Part shown: positions 32,358 through 41,932 of the stretch, one piece after another
Position numbering within the stretch: the stretch's first letter is position 1
Layout: each line of letters starts with the position of its first letter
NCBI GenBank assembly: GCA_019415645.1
Contig: DXYV01000003.1
Coordinates: forward strand, 62,001-126,000
Reading direction: 5' to 3'
Source of the DNA: Clostridiales bacterium
Lineage (GTDB): Bacteria > Bacillota > Clostridia > Oscillospirales > Oscillospiraceae
DNA length: 64,000 bases
Notes under the pieces: model-generated
Databases searched by the model: none
Told to the model about the DNA's origin: nothing
The model's input: the letters and a program-made list of their open reading frames with translations, nothing else
Program-made: the position numbers and the translations under genes

Positions 32358-33872
32358 ATGAAAACGCATACGGATACCGACCTCTGCATCGTAGGCGGCG
32401 CAGGCGCGGGCCTGTGCGCTGCGGTCCGTGCGGCGCAGTGCGGCGTCAAGCATATTCTGGTCCTGGATAAGCAGCCGAAAATGGGCGGCTGTACGCGTAT
32501 GGCACAGGGGATGTTCTCCTGTGAAAGCCCGGTACAAAAGCGGAACGGCGACCAAATGCTCTCCGCCGACGAGTGCTTTCATTATCATATGGATATGACC
32601 AACTGGGAACCGGACGGCAAGCTGGTGCGGAAATGGCTGACGACGACCGGCAAGGTGGTGGGCTGGCTGGAGGACTATGTGGGCGTGGAATTTATCCAGG
32701 CCGCACCCTGGAGCACCGGCTTGCCGGCCTACCATATGACCGCCAAGCCAACGGGAAATGAAATTGTCAACCACCTGCTGGCCAAATGCCGGGCGCTGGG
32801 TGTGGAGCTGGTTACCAATGCGCGGGCGCGCCACCTGCTTCAGAAGGACGGCGCGGTCATTGGAGTGCAGGCGGAGAAAGACGGCGAGGAGTGGGAGATC
32901 CATGCCAAACGGGTCATTTTGGCTACCGGCTCCATTTCCGCGAACCAGGAGCTGATCCAGCGCTTTTATGGCCGGGATAATGATATGAGTCATGTCCGCA
33001 TTATGGCGAATGTCCCCCATAACACGGGCGACGGCCTTCTTATGGCGGAAGAGCTGGGCGCGGCCAATACTCCCATTGCCAGCCTGTTTATTGGCCCCCA
33101 CAACCATCCCTACAATCCTCGCACCGGGCTGCTGATTCGCAGGCCTCATGTGGTGAAGGTCAACCGGGACGGCGAGCGATTCACCAATGAGGATCAGATC
33201 ATCACGCGCCGCTGGGGATGGACGCTGGCTGTGTCCCTGGACCGCCAGCCGGAGAAAAAGTGCTTTGCCCTGATGGACGCCTCGATGCTCCGCTATTTTC
33301 TGGAGCACAAGCAGAATTATTACCCTCTGGAGATGATTCACGGAACCGGCCACACCAATATCAAGGACGACTATGGGAAGGACGAGGCCAAGAGTCTGGA
33401 CTGGAACAATCCCACCAAGTGGCTGGACCATATTGTGGAGGACATCGAAGCGGAGATAGCAGGCGGCCGAATCGCAAAATGCGGCAGTTATGCGGAAATG
33501 GCACAGGTAATCGGCTGCACGCCGCAGAAGATTGAGGAGACCATTTCCAACTACAACCGGTATTGTGCCCAGGGCTATGACGAGGAATTCCTCAAGGAGC
33601 CGGAATACCTGTTCCCTCTGACGGAGTTCCCGATTTATGTTATGAAGGCATATCAGGGAATCGACACGCCAATCGGCGGAATCCGTATCAATCATGAGCA
33701 AAAGATCGTCAACAAGGAGCTCTATCCGATTCCCAATCTCTATGGAGCCGGCATCATGACGGGCGGCTGGCTTGGCCGCAATTACGGATTTTTTGGCTCG
33801 GAAATGAGCTATGTGACCTATTCGGGCTATGCCGCCGGCGAACATGCGGCAAAGGAGATTCTGGGGGAGTAG
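32358..33872 (+). CDS. Fumarate-reductase-like FAD flavoprotein (copy 2)
   Basis: A 504-residue protein of the same family as 27660: IVGGAGAG near residue 11, VPHNTGDGLLMAEELGA, LFIGPHNHPYNPRTG and the terminal GAGIMTGGW ... GSEMSYVTYSG. The ATG at 32358 follows AAGGAGGAGAAC and is preferred to earlier in-frame starts. It lacks heme, FMN-transfer and export signals. It lies 17 bases after the OYE gene and 46 before the first SDR. It probably takes the OYE product further, reducing a second double bond or removing a hydroxyl group from the ring, by analogy with tetrahydrodaidzein reductase (analogy only). Confidence 0.9.
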   Translation: MKTHTDTDLCIVGGAGAGLCAAVRAAQCGVKHILVLDKQPKMGGCTRMAQGMFSCESPVQKRNGDQMLSADECFHYHMDMTNWEPDGKLVRKWLTTTGKVVGWLEDYVGVEFIQAAPWSTGLPAYHMTAKPTGNEIVNHLLAKCRALGVELVTNARARHLLQKDGAVIGVQAEKDGEEWEIHAKRVILATGSISANQELIQRFYGRDNDMSHVRIMANVPHNTGDGLLMAEELGAANTPIASLFIGPHNHPYNPRTGLLIRRPHVVKVNRDGERFTNEDQIITRRWGWTLAVSLDRQPEKKCFALMDASMLRYFLEHKQNYYPLEMIHGTGHTNIKDDYGKDEAKSLDWNNPTKWLDHIVEDIEAEIAGGRIAKCGSYAEMAQVIGCTPQKIEETISNYNRYCAQGYDEEFLKEPEYLFPLTEFPIYVMKAYQGIDTPIGGIRINHEQKIVNKELYPIPNLYGAGIMTGGWLGRNYGFFGSEMSYVTYSGYAAGEHAAKEILGE

Positions 33873-33918
33873 CTGCGCGGGCCCAAACCACAGCAAGTGC
33901 CGCAGGGAGGAAATAAAT

Positions 33919-34674
33919 ATGCTCGATTTGAACGGGAAAACCGCAGTGATCACGGGCGGGAACTCTGGAATTGGGGCGGAGACCGCGCGCCTGTTTTCCC
34001 AACAGGGCGCGGCGGTCACACTCGTCGCCCGGCGTCAGGCCCAGCTGGAGGAATTGGCGCAGGCCATTCGGTCCCACGGCGGTCAGGTGCTGATTCTTCC
34101 GGGTGATGTGACTCAGGCCGGCTTTGCCGACCATGTATGTGAAAAAACGGTGGAGACCTTTGGACATTTGGATATTCTGGTCAATAACGCCGGTGTGGCG
34201 GACCAAAACAGAGCGGCCGTGCGCACCTCCGATGCGCTGTGGGAGAAATGCGTCGCCGTGGATGAGACCGCCGTGTTCCGGTTTTGCCGGGCCGCGCTGC
34301 GGCACATGACGCGGCAGGGCTGGGGCAGCATTGTCAATGTGTCCTCAATTGGCGGGGTCTATTCGATTGCAGGCGCGGCGTACTCCTCCGCGAAGGCGGC
34401 GGTGCTGGGCCTGACGAAAAACATCGGGGTACAGTATGCCGGAACAAAAATCCGCTGCAACGCAGTCTGCCCCGGGCCCACGCAGACGCCCATGCTGACC
34501 GAAGCCTCGGATATGGACCGTGAAATGCTGGAAATTACCGGACGGCGGGTAGACAAGACCACCGGGATGAGTACCCCGCGCGAAATCGCCAACGCCATTT
34601 TGTTTTTTGCCAGTGATGAATCGGCCAGCATCAACGGTCAATCTCTTGTCGTGGACAAAGGAAGCTGTATTTGA
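33919..34674 (+). CDS. Short-chain dehydrogenase/reductase (SDR-1, block A)
   Basis: A 251-residue classical SDR: cofactor motif TGGNSGIG (12-19), NNAG near 88, catalytic Ser142, Tyr155 and Lys159, and the CPGP segment after them. ARR near the end of the second strand suggests preference for NADP. Family members interconvert alcohols and ketones; here the partner of an enone reductase and a FAD reductase. Very similar to the SDR at 59883, with the shared stretch NVSSIGGVY then AGAAYS. The start follows AGGGAGG by 8 bases. Ends 11 bases before the next SDR. Confidence 0.93.
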   Translation: MLDLNGKTAVITGGNSGIGAETARLFSQQGAAVTLVARRQAQLEELAQAIRSHGGQVLILPGDVTQAGFADHVCEKTVETFGHLDILVNNAGVADQNRAAVRTSDALWEKCVAVDETAVFRFCRAALRHMTRQGWGSIVNVSSIGGVYSIAGAAYSSAKAAVLGLTKNIGVQYAGTKIRCNAVCPGPTQTPMLTEASDMDREMLEITGRRVDKTTGMSTPREIANAILFFASDESASINGQSLVVDKGSCI

Positions 34675-34685
34675 GGAGGCGCAGC

Positions 34686-35495
34686 ATGAAACAGACGCAA
34701 GGACGCATGGCACAAAAATATGCGCTGATCACCGGCGGAAATTCTGGAATTGGAGCCGCCACAGCCAGGCTTTTTGCGCAGGAGGGCGCGGCCGGGATTG
34801 CCCTTTTGGATCTGGAAAAGCCGGGGCAGGATTTTTATGCGCTGGCCCGGGAACTGACCGATCTGGGGACCCAGGCCTTCGCGCTGCCCTGCGATGTGAC
34901 CGAATCCGCCCAGGTGAAACGGGCGGTCGACGCGGCGGCAGAACGATTTGGACGTCTGGATGTTTCGGTCCACTGTGCGGGCGTGCTGGATTTTAACGCC
35001 TCGGTTTTGCGTACCAGCGACGAACTCTGGGAGACTACGGTCGCCATCAACCAGAGCGGCGTTTTTTACTGCTGCCGGGAGGTTTTGCGCCATATGGAGA
35101 AGCAGGGGTGCGGCAGCATCATCAATGTCTCCTCGGTGGCCGGGATTTCCGGCAACTCCGGCGCGGCGTATTCCTCCTCCAAGCATGCGGTGGTGAGCCT
35201 GAGCAAAAACATCGCCATTCAATATACCGGGACGGGCATCCGCTGCAACACCATTTGTCCCGGTCCCACCACCACGCCGATGACGGAAGTAAAACCGGAG
35301 AACGCCGCAGAGGACGGCCTGCCCAATGACCCCCGATTTGACCGGGAATTTACCCATATTTGCCAGAGGCATGCGGATGGAAGCATTGGCTTCCTCACGC
35401 CGGAGGATCAAGCAAACGCCATTTTGTTTTTCGCCAGCGATGAGGCCAAGGCGATCACGGGGCAATGGCTCCTGGTTGACAAGGGCTTTTATTGA
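34686..35495 (+). CDS. Short-chain dehydrogenase/reductase (SDR-2, block A)
   Basis: A 269-residue SDR: TGGNSGIG near residue 17, catalytic Ser149, Tyr162 and Lys166, CPGPTTTP after them. The usual NNAG is HCAG, as LCAG in its counterpart at 60656; both continue VLD. The Asp-containing LLDLE after strand 2 suggests NAD as cofactor, unlike SDR-1. A 15-residue insert (KPENAAEDGLPNDPR) precedes the substrate loop. GAGGAGG precedes the ATG. Two SDRs of different cofactor type side by side may invert a stereocentre through a ketone (inference). A terminator follows. Confidence 0.93.
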   Translation: MKQTQGRMAQKYALITGGNSGIGAATARLFAQEGAAGIALLDLEKPGQDFYALARELTDLGTQAFALPCDVTESAQVKRAVDAAAERFGRLDVSVHCAGVLDFNASVLRTSDELWETTVAINQSGVFYCCREVLRHMEKQGCGSIINVSSVAGISGNSGAAYSSSKHAVVSLSKNIAIQYTGTGIRCNTICPGPTTTPMTEVKPENAAEDGLPNDPRFDREFTHICQRHADGSIGFLTPEDQANAILFFASDEAKAITGQWLLVDKGFY

Positions 35496-35545
35496 AGAGA
35501 CCGCGGGCGTTTTAAAACAACCTTGAAAAATAAGGATTTCACAGC

Positions 35546-35580
35546 AAAGGGCCAGGCATGAATTTGTGCCTGGCCCTTTT
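35546..35580 (+). terminator. Terminator of the block A operon
   Basis: AAAGGGCCAGGCA (35546-35558) pairs with TGCCTGGCCCTTT (35567-35579) around an 8-base loop, with T residues at the end. Confidence 0.85.
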
Positions 35581-35712
35581 GCGTTGAAAGGGGAACAAAA
35601 GCAGGCACCTGTGCTCCGGGGTGTGCAGGAAAAAAAGAGGTTTCCCGCACACCTTTCCGGAGACACTTATGCTATACTGTATAAAATTGCAACCGGTTTA
35701 CAAAGAGGCGAG

Positions 35713-37179
35713 GTGACGGCCGTGCTGCCGTTTAGTGAATACCTGCGGGAATTGCTGCAAAAGAAAAAACTGACGATCTCAGCGCTCTCCCGGCTGTCGG
35801 GGGTAGAGCGGACGGCTCTGTCCAAGACGCTCACCGGCCAGCGGGTGCTGCCCTACGACGCGCTGGACGCGCTGGTGTACCACCTGCGTCTGACACCCAG
35901 CGAGGAACGGCGGTTCCGGGCCTACTACGACGCCCAGTTTGAGAAGGAGGGCATCCGGCGCTCCCGGGAGGTGGTGGGCAGGCTGTTCTCCGACCTGGCC
36001 AAGCTGGACTTTACCACCCCGGCTTTTGAGGAGAGCCGGCTGCTGATGAACCTGGCGCAGTACGCCGGGGAGCGCTCCATTTTCTCCGGCGCGACCAATG
36101 TGCAGCCCCTGCTGCGCATGGTGTTGACCGAGGAGCTGTCCCGGTCGGACGCACGGGTGGAGCTGACGGTGCCCCCTACGGACACATTTCTCAACGACGA
36201 GCTGCTCCGGCGCTATCTGGACGGCCGGATGACGGCGGAGGTCAGCCAGATCATCGCGTTCGATGCCTCCGGCGCGGCGGAGGATATCAATCTGCACAAT
36301 CTGGAGTGCTTCTGCCGGGTGCTTCCCATCTGCCTGCTGTCCAAGCGGCACTACCACCCCTATTACTATTACGACAACAGCATCGCCGCCCGCTACACCG
36401 ATCCGTTCCCCTATTTCCTGGCCACCCACAGCTGCGTGGTGTGCCTGTCCGAGGACGGCGGCCAGGCCATGCTGCTGCGGGGCACGGACCAGGTGGAGCG
36501 CTACCACCGGCATTTCCAGTCCCTGCTGACCCAGTGTTACAGCCTGATTCAGTACACCGCAGACCCGGTGGAGATCCTGGCCTCCTACGATGACTATACC
36601 GATGAAAACGGGTTCTACATGATGATGGACCAGCCCTGTTTCGGACGCTTTTATGATGACGCGGTCATCGACCGCTACCTGCGCCGGGAGCTGCCCTTTT
36701 ACGAGCGGCTCCTGATGGTGGCCAGGCAGAGATTTGACCGTCTGCGGTCAGTGGGGCAGTTTTACACCCTGTTTTCCCGCAGTGGGCTGGAGCGGTTTGC
36801 GGCGACCGGGACGCTGGATGACTTCCCGGTGGCCTTTGTGGAACCCTTTCCGCCTGTCTACCGGCGGCAGCTGATGGTGGCCCTGGCGGAGCGGATCCGC
36901 ACGGGGGACGTCACCGGGCGGGTGCTGGAGCCGGGCGTGTTTCCCAATTATCTGAGCATGACCACCTCCCGGGAATCCGGGGTGGGCTTCTTTACCACCG
37001 AGCATTTCCCTCTGCAGGACGGATTCTGTTCGGTCCAGATCAAGGAGCCCAACCTGTGCCGGGCGTTCCACGGGTGGCTGATCCACCTGCCCAGCAGCGG
37101 ACAGGCCCTGGATGCGGAGGAGACGGCAGCCGTGCTGGAGACTCTGGCCCGCACGACTGGACGAAAGGAGATGGAGTAA
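35713..37179 (+). CDS. XRE-type helix-turn-helix regulator with a large C-terminal domain
   Basis: About 488 residues. The N-terminal 65 residues hold a Cro/C1-type helix-turn-helix (LTISALSRLSGVERTALSKT); the remaining 420 residues are a soluble domain without a name I can give, containing many Tyr and Phe residues. GTG at 35713 or 35722 is the likely start; the second has GAGGTG at better spacing. Unrelated in composition to the flavoenzyme genes, and followed by a membrane protein after one base. Function unknown; large XRE proteins often sense peptides or cell-wall signals. Confidence 0.8.
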   Translation: MTAVLPFSEYLRELLQKKKLTISALSRLSGVERTALSKTLTGQRVLPYDALDALVYHLRLTPSEERRFRAYYDAQFEKEGIRRSREVVGRLFSDLAKLDFTTPAFEESRLLMNLAQYAGERSIFSGATNVQPLLRMVLTEELSRSDARVELTVPPTDTFLNDELLRRYLDGRMTAEVSQIIAFDASGAAEDINLHNLECFCRVLPICLLSKRHYHPYYYYDNSIAARYTDPFPYFLATHSCVVCLSEDGGQAMLLRGTDQVERYHRHFQSLLTQCYSLIQYTADPVEILASYDDYTDENGFYMMMDQPCFGRFYDDAVIDRYLRRELPFYERLLMVARQRFDRLRSVGQFYTLFSRSGLERFAATGTLDDFPVAFVEPFPPVYRRQLMVALAERIRTGDVTGRVLEPGVFPNYLSMTTSRESGVGFFTTEHFPLQDGFCSVQIKEPNLCRAFHGWLIHLPSSGQALDAEETAAVLETLARTTGRKEME

Positions 37180-37180
37180 G

Positions 37181-37927
37181 ATGCTGGAGTGGATCGGAAA
37201 GAACTGGTGCTTCTCCATTCCGATTCTGGCGGCTGTTGTGTACGCGGTGTGCGCCGCCGTGGAGAGCTCCGTCTACAAGAGTCTGAACATCAAGGGGAAG
37301 GATGCGCCCGCTAAGGGGGACTTTCCCGGGAGCGTGACTATTCTGGAGGCGCTGACGGTGTTCGCCTTCCTGCTGTGGTACAACTGCGGGGCGGTGCTCT
37401 GGCAGCGGGGATGGCGGCCCTTCCTGCTGGCGGTCTCCGGCCTGTTTCTGATTCTGCTGGCGGCGGCGCTGGTCCGGACCTTTCGGCGTCTGACCCGCCC
37501 CCGGCGGAAGGGCGGGCGGGGGTATCCGGGCGCAGCGGCCGCGGCTTTCTGCACGCGGCGGACTGTGGGCAGTTTTGTCCCCGGCTGGTTTGTGGGCCTT
37601 CTTCCCGCGGGAGTGTTCCAGAGCATCGGCCTGGAGGGAGTGGACGGGACCGTCCGCCTGCTGGTGAGCCGGCTGCTCCCCGCCCTGCTGCCCCTGCTGT
37701 TTCTGGCGTTCCTCTGGCTGATTCACCTGCACGACGAGGGCGTCCGCCGGGCGGTCCGCAACGGCAGCTACGACCCGCTGGCCACGGAAGACAAGAAGGA
37801 AAAAAGCCTTGCCGACCTGATGTACGAGGCCCAGATGATGGATCTTATCGAGCGGGGCATCCGGGAGGAAGAAGAGGAAAACGAGCGCCGGTACCGGGAG
37901 TATTGGGAAGATAAATATCGGAAATGA
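37181..37927 (+). CDS. Integral membrane protein of unknown function
   Basis: A 248-residue protein with about five membrane segments (residues 10-28, 48-64, 71-92, 125-145 and 155-178) and a charged cytoplasmic tail (EKSLADLMYEAQMMDLIERG, then a Glu/Arg-rich helix). The ATG at 37181 follows GGAGATGGAGTAAG immediately after the regulator's stop, so the two are cotranscribed. No family recognised. It precedes a large surface protein by 17 bases and may help its export or placement. Confidence 0.75.
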   Translation: MLEWIGKNWCFSIPILAAVVYAVCAAVESSVYKSLNIKGKDAPAKGDFPGSVTILEALTVFAFLLWYNCGAVLWQRGWRPFLLAVSGLFLILLAAALVRTFRRLTRPRRKGGRGYPGAAAAAFCTRRTVGSFVPGWFVGLLPAGVFQSIGLEGVDGTVRLLVSRLLPALLPLLFLAFLWLIHLHDEGVRRAVRNGSYDPLATEDKKEKSLADLMYEAQMMDLIERGIREEEEENERRYREYWEDKYRK

Positions 37928-37944
37928 AACGAGGAGAGAGGAAC

Positions 37945-40900
37945 ATGAAGAAACGTGTGCTGAGCATCCTGACCGCTCTGGCCCTGACCCTGGGCCTGTG
38001 TACGCCCCTGGGCGGGCTGATGCCGGAGGCAAAGGCGGCGGAGATCGTAGACGACGGAACCTGCGGCGCGAATGCGACCTGGACATTGGACAGTAATGGT
38101 ACGCTGACGGTCAGCGGCGAAGGGGATATGTACTTTTACGGGACGGACAGTAATGGAAACTTTGTCATGCCTTCGAACATCAGCCTCGAGTATATCGGCT
38201 GGAACGATTATCGGGATAGAATTCGGTCGGTGGTCATCGGGGAAGGTATCACGAGTGTATGCATGTTCGCGTTCGAGTCCTGCACCAACCTAACCTCGGT
38301 CTCGCTGCCCCAAAGCCTGGTCGATCTGGACGGCTTCCGATACTGCACAAGTCTCACCAAGATTGTGATCCCCGACGGGGTGAAGTATATTCATAACAGC
38401 GCCTTTAAGGGAACCGGGCTGGAGAGCGTGTATCTTCCAGACAGAGTGATTGAGATTGAACCGTCTGTGTTTGAGGACTGCACTTCGTTGAAAACCGTCA
38501 GAATGCCTTCCTCTGTGGAGGTTATGTCGTGGTCTGTCTTTGAAGGGTGCACGAACCTGACCAGCGTGACACTCCCGGAAGGGGTGACCAGACTGGACAA
38601 CACATTTCGCGGCTGTTCCAGTCTGAAGAGCGTCAATGTTCCTCTGAGCGTGACATATATGTACGAGGCGTTTTATCAGTCAGGAGTCGAGGATATTTAC
38701 TATGCCGGTACGCAGGAGCAGTGGGATGCCATCCGGAAGGCTGGTTTGTCTATGAGCGATAAGATCGTGATCCATTACAATTCCCAGAGCCCTGACCAGC
38801 CGGAAGAAAGACCACAGAACAGCACCATCCCCACCCCCGTTCTGGAGCGCGCGGAGTACATCAACGGCGCGGTGGAAGTGGAGTGGACCACGCCGCTGGC
38901 GCTCCCCGACGCCCCCCACACCGTGGACGGCTTCTATATCCTGCGCAAAACGGACGGCGGAAGCTATGAGCGCGTCGCCACGGTCCCGACCAATCTTCTC
39001 TTTGGGACCTACCGGGATGCCAGCGTCACGGAGGGCCAGACCTACACCTATACCGTCCAGGCCTATTATCAGGACCAGGCCGGCGGCTACGACGCCGCGG
39101 GCCTGACCGTGAAGGCGGAGGACCCGGCCGGGGTCAGCGACGACCTGTTCTATGAGATCGTGGACGGCCACGTGGTGATCACAGACTGCCGGGAGACCGC
39201 GGCCCAGGTGGTCATTCCGGCCCAGATCGAGGGCTGTCCGGTGACCCATATCGGCCCGTCCGCGTTCAAAGACTGCAAGAACCTGACCAGCGTGACCCTG
39301 CCCGACTGCCTGACCGTGGTGGGCGATTACGCCTTTGACAACTGCACCGCGCTGACCTCCATCGACCTGACCCATGTCGCCAGTATCGGCAAGAGCGCCT
39401 TCGCCTGGTGCAGCAAGCTGGTGGACATCCGGTGCGGCCCGGACTTGGTTGAGCTGGGCGAGCACGCGCTGGAAGGCTGGAGCGGGCTTTTGACAGTGAC
39501 GGGCTATGTCCGCACCCCGGCGGAGCTCCAGTGCAGCATGGAGGGCGTGAAGTTCCGCTATATCCCCTCCAACGTCACGGTGGTGAACAACGGGACCTTC
39601 GAGTACCCCGACGCCAATGGGAACACCGCCTCCTACACCTTCTATTACAACGACGGCTTTTTCTCCTATGACAACAGCAAATATCACAAGGACTTGGCCG
39701 TCATGAGCCTGAAGCTGGCCATGGCGGGCTACTCCCGGGAGGAGCTGTACGGCGAGGACCTGGACGAGGACGACCTGCGCCGCGCCCTCAATCTCCAGCG
39801 GCTCTTCTCCGACATGGGCTTCGGCAACGCGCAGTTTGAAAACTACAATGTGGCCCTCACCGACGATTCCTCCAAAGTGGCCTATGGCTTTGCCAGCAAG
39901 CAGATCGGCCAGGATGTGGTGGTGGCCGTGGTGCTGCGGGGCGGCGGCTACGGCGCGGAATGGGTGGACAATTTCAACGTGGGGACCAGCGGCGACCACA
40001 GGGGCTTTTCCGCCGCCGCCAAGGCCGTGCAGGCGGACCTGGAGGACTACATTGCCGGTCTGAAGGACCTGTATTCCTTCTCCGGCGACGTAAAGCTGTG
40101 GATGACAGGGTACAGCCGCTCGGCGGCCACCTGCAACCTGCTGGCCCAGGCCATGTCCTCCCAGATCGAGAGTGACGACCTCTACGCCTACGTGTTCGCC
40201 GCGCCCAACTGCACCGCCTCCCCCAAGGCGTGCCGGGGCCTGTACACCATCATCAGCGGGGCGGATCTGGTCCCCTGTGTGCCCCTGAGCCTGTGGGGCT
40301 TTGGCCGTCACGGCACGGTGCTGACCTTCCCCTCCATTCTGCCGGAGGTCCGCAAGGACGAATTTGAGAAGCTGTCCGGCATCGACCTGGACGATGACAA
40401 ACCGGTGACCTATGTGGCGCAGCCCGCCGCCATCCATATGACCATCAGCTCCCTGTGGACGAAGGTCTACACCCGCAGCATTTACTGCTCCACGTATGAG
40501 GACCTGCTTAAGCAGACCATGAGAAAAATATTTGCGGACAAGAATCCCAACTTTTCGGGCAGGGATATGCTGCGGAATGGCGAAGCGATTTCGGCTCTGC
40601 TCCAGGTCCTGCCGATGAGTATTCCGACTGCGGTGATGCTGGACGGCATCGGCCGCGCCCACCAACCCGCTCATTACCTGGCCTGGCTGGAGGCGGGCAC
40701 TCTCAACTCCATTGACGACTTTGACGCCAGCGGCAAGATGGTCAGTTTTGGCTCCAACGCCAGTGTGCAGATCAAAAATTCCGCCGATGAGATCATCGCC
40801 ACCGTACGCAATAATGTTGTCACCGTCAGAGGTGCGCTGAGCGGCATTCAGGTGGAGTGTGTGGACGGTCAGACCACGCTGTTCCTCTCCGACGGGAGCT

Positions 40901-41676
40901 ATACGCTGGAGGTCTACGGCTCCGGTACGGCGGACCTCTCCATTTTGGAGTTTGCCGCCGACAGCAGCATCCGCCGGGAGGTGGCCTTCGAGGACGTCGC
41001 CCTGAAGAGCACTGTGATGGCGCTGGACATCTCTGCCGACGAGGACGGCGAAAGCTACCGCCTGGAGGACGGCGAAAGAACGATCAAGCCGACCAGCGAC
41101 ACCAAGACAGGGGAGAGCGAATCCGCAGGCAGTACGGGCGTGTTCACCGACGTATCGACGGGCGCCTGGTATTACGATGCGGTGCAGTGGGCGGTGGAAA
41201 ACGGCGTCACCACCGGCACCTCGGCCACCACCTTCTCCCCCGACCGGCCGTGTACCCGGGGCGAGGTGGTCACGCTGATCTGGCGCGCCCTGGGTCTGGA
41301 CGACCTGAGCAGCCGCTCCACCAACAATCCCTTCCGGGACGTGCACAGCGGCGCGTACTACTACGACGCGGTCCTTTGGGCGGCGGAGAACGAAATCACC
41401 ACCGGCACGGGCACGGATACCTTCTCGCCCAACGCGGTGTGCAACCGGGCCCAGGTGGTCACCTTCCTGTGGCGGACCCAGCCGATCCGCTTCACCACCA
41501 ACATAGACGGGCTGGAGCCCTTCGCTGACGTGGACCCGGACGACTACTTCTACAGCGCCGTGGTCTGGGCGGTGTCCAACGACGTTACCACCGGCACCGG
41601 CGGAAACGCCTTCTCTCCCTACCTGGCCTGCACCCGGGCCCAGGTGGTCACGTTCCTCTACCGTGATTTCGCATAA
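37945..41676 (+). CDS. Large S-layer-anchored surface protein: LRR, Fn3-like, lipase-like, SLH
   Basis: A 1243-residue secreted protein. It has a signal peptide (cut near AKA-A, residues 29-32), BspA-type leucine-rich repeats in two groups (about 85-250 and 410-530; CTNLTSVSLP, CKNLTSVTLP), an Fn3-like segment between them, a hydrolase-like part at 550-860 with the nucleophile elbow GYSRSA near 722, and three SLH repeats at 1065-1243 (FTDVSTGAWYYDAVQWAVEN and two more) that bind cell-wall polymers. The Asp/His of the hydrolase are not obvious. It is probably displayed on the cell surface for adhesion or lipid/ester hydrolysis. GAGGAGAGAGG precedes the ATG. Confidence 0.88.
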   Translation: MKKRVLSILTALALTLGLCTPLGGLMPEAKAAEIVDDGTCGANATWTLDSNGTLTVSGEGDMYFYGTDSNGNFVMPSNISLEYIGWNDYRDRIRSVVIGEGITSVCMFAFESCTNLTSVSLPQSLVDLDGFRYCTSLTKIVIPDGVKYIHNSAFKGTGLESVYLPDRVIEIEPSVFEDCTSLKTVRMPSSVEVMSWSVFEGCTNLTSVTLPEGVTRLDNTFRGCSSLKSVNVPLSVTYMYEAFYQSGVEDIYYAGTQEQWDAIRKAGLSMSDKIVIHYNSQSPDQPEERPQNSTIPTPVLERAEYINGAVEVEWTTPLALPDAPHTVDGFYILRKTDGGSYERVATVPTNLLFGTYRDASVTEGQTYTYTVQAYYQDQAGGYDAAGLTVKAEDPAGVSDDLFYEIVDGHVVITDCRETAAQVVIPAQIEGCPVTHIGPSAFKDCKNLTSVTLPDCLTVVGDYAFDNCTALTSIDLTHVASIGKSAFAWCSKLVDIRCGPDLVELGEHALEGWSGLLTVTGYVRTPAELQCSMEGVKFRYIPSNVTVVNNGTFEYPDANGNTASYTFYYNDGFFSYDNSKYHKDLAVMSLKLAMAGYSREELYGEDLDEDDLRRALNLQRLFSDMGFGNAQFENYNVALTDDSSKVAYGFASKQIGQDVVVAVVLRGGGYGAEWVDNFNVGTSGDHRGFSAAAKAVQADLEDYIAGLKDLYSFSGDVKLWMTGYSRSAATCNLLAQAMSSQIESDDLYAYVFAAPNCTASPKACRGLYTIISGADLVPCVPLSLWGFGRHGTVLTFPSILPEVRKDEFEKLSGIDLDDDKPVTYVAQPAAIHMTISSLWTKVYTRSIYCSTYEDLLKQTMRKIFADKNPNFSGRDMLRNGEAISALLQVLPMSIPTAVMLDGIGRAHQPAHYLAWLEAGTLNSIDDFDASGKMVSFGSNASVQIKNSADEIIATVRNNVVTVRGALSGIQVECVDGQTTLFLSDGSYTLEVYGSGTADLSILEFAADSSIRREVAFEDVALKSTVMALDISADEDGESYRLEDGERTIKPTSDTKTGESESAGSTGVFTDVSTGAWYYDAVQWAVENGVTTGTSATTFSPDRPCTRGEVVTLIWRALGLDDLSSRSTNNPFRDVHSGAYYYDAVLWAAENEITTGTGTDTFSPNAVCNRAQVVTFLWRTQPIRFTTNIDGLEPFADVDPDDYFYSAVVWAVSNDVTTGTGGNAFSPYLACTRAQVVTFLYRDFA

Positions 41677-41694
41677 CGGTGAGATAATTCGATT

Positions 41695-41740
41695 GTTCAG
41701 CCCGTGGGGCGCCGTTTATACGGCGCCCCACGGGCTGAAC
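41695..41740 (+). terminator. Strong terminator after the surface protein
   Basis: Twenty-base arms 41695-41714 and 41721-41740 pair perfectly around TTTATA, followed by TTTTTATT. Confidence 0.93.
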
Positions 41741-41871
41741 TTTTTATTCTATAGGAAAGCAAAAATGTAAAAATATAAAACTTATCGCGCTTTATTGGCA
41801 ATACGGTTGAGCATCTTTGTATGCAACGAGCGGTCGTGAGGACGGATGGGTATTTGTCCTAATTTGGATTC

Positions 41872-41900
41872 TTGAAATGCGAAGAAGTGGTTGATATAAT
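41872..41900 (+). promoter_or_regulatory. Promoter of the MerR-type regulator
   Basis: TTGAAA (41872-41877), 17 bp, perfect TATAAT (41895-41900), 33 bases before the ATG. Confidence 0.72.
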
Positions 41901-41932
41901 ATTACTAAACTGAAATAGGGGAAAGCGGGGTA

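Noticed and set aside
30382..35495. Calling block A an equol (daidzein) gene cluster
   Set aside because: The gene types match DZNR, DHDR and THDR, but no dihydrodaidzein racemase was recognised and the similarity cannot be measured here.
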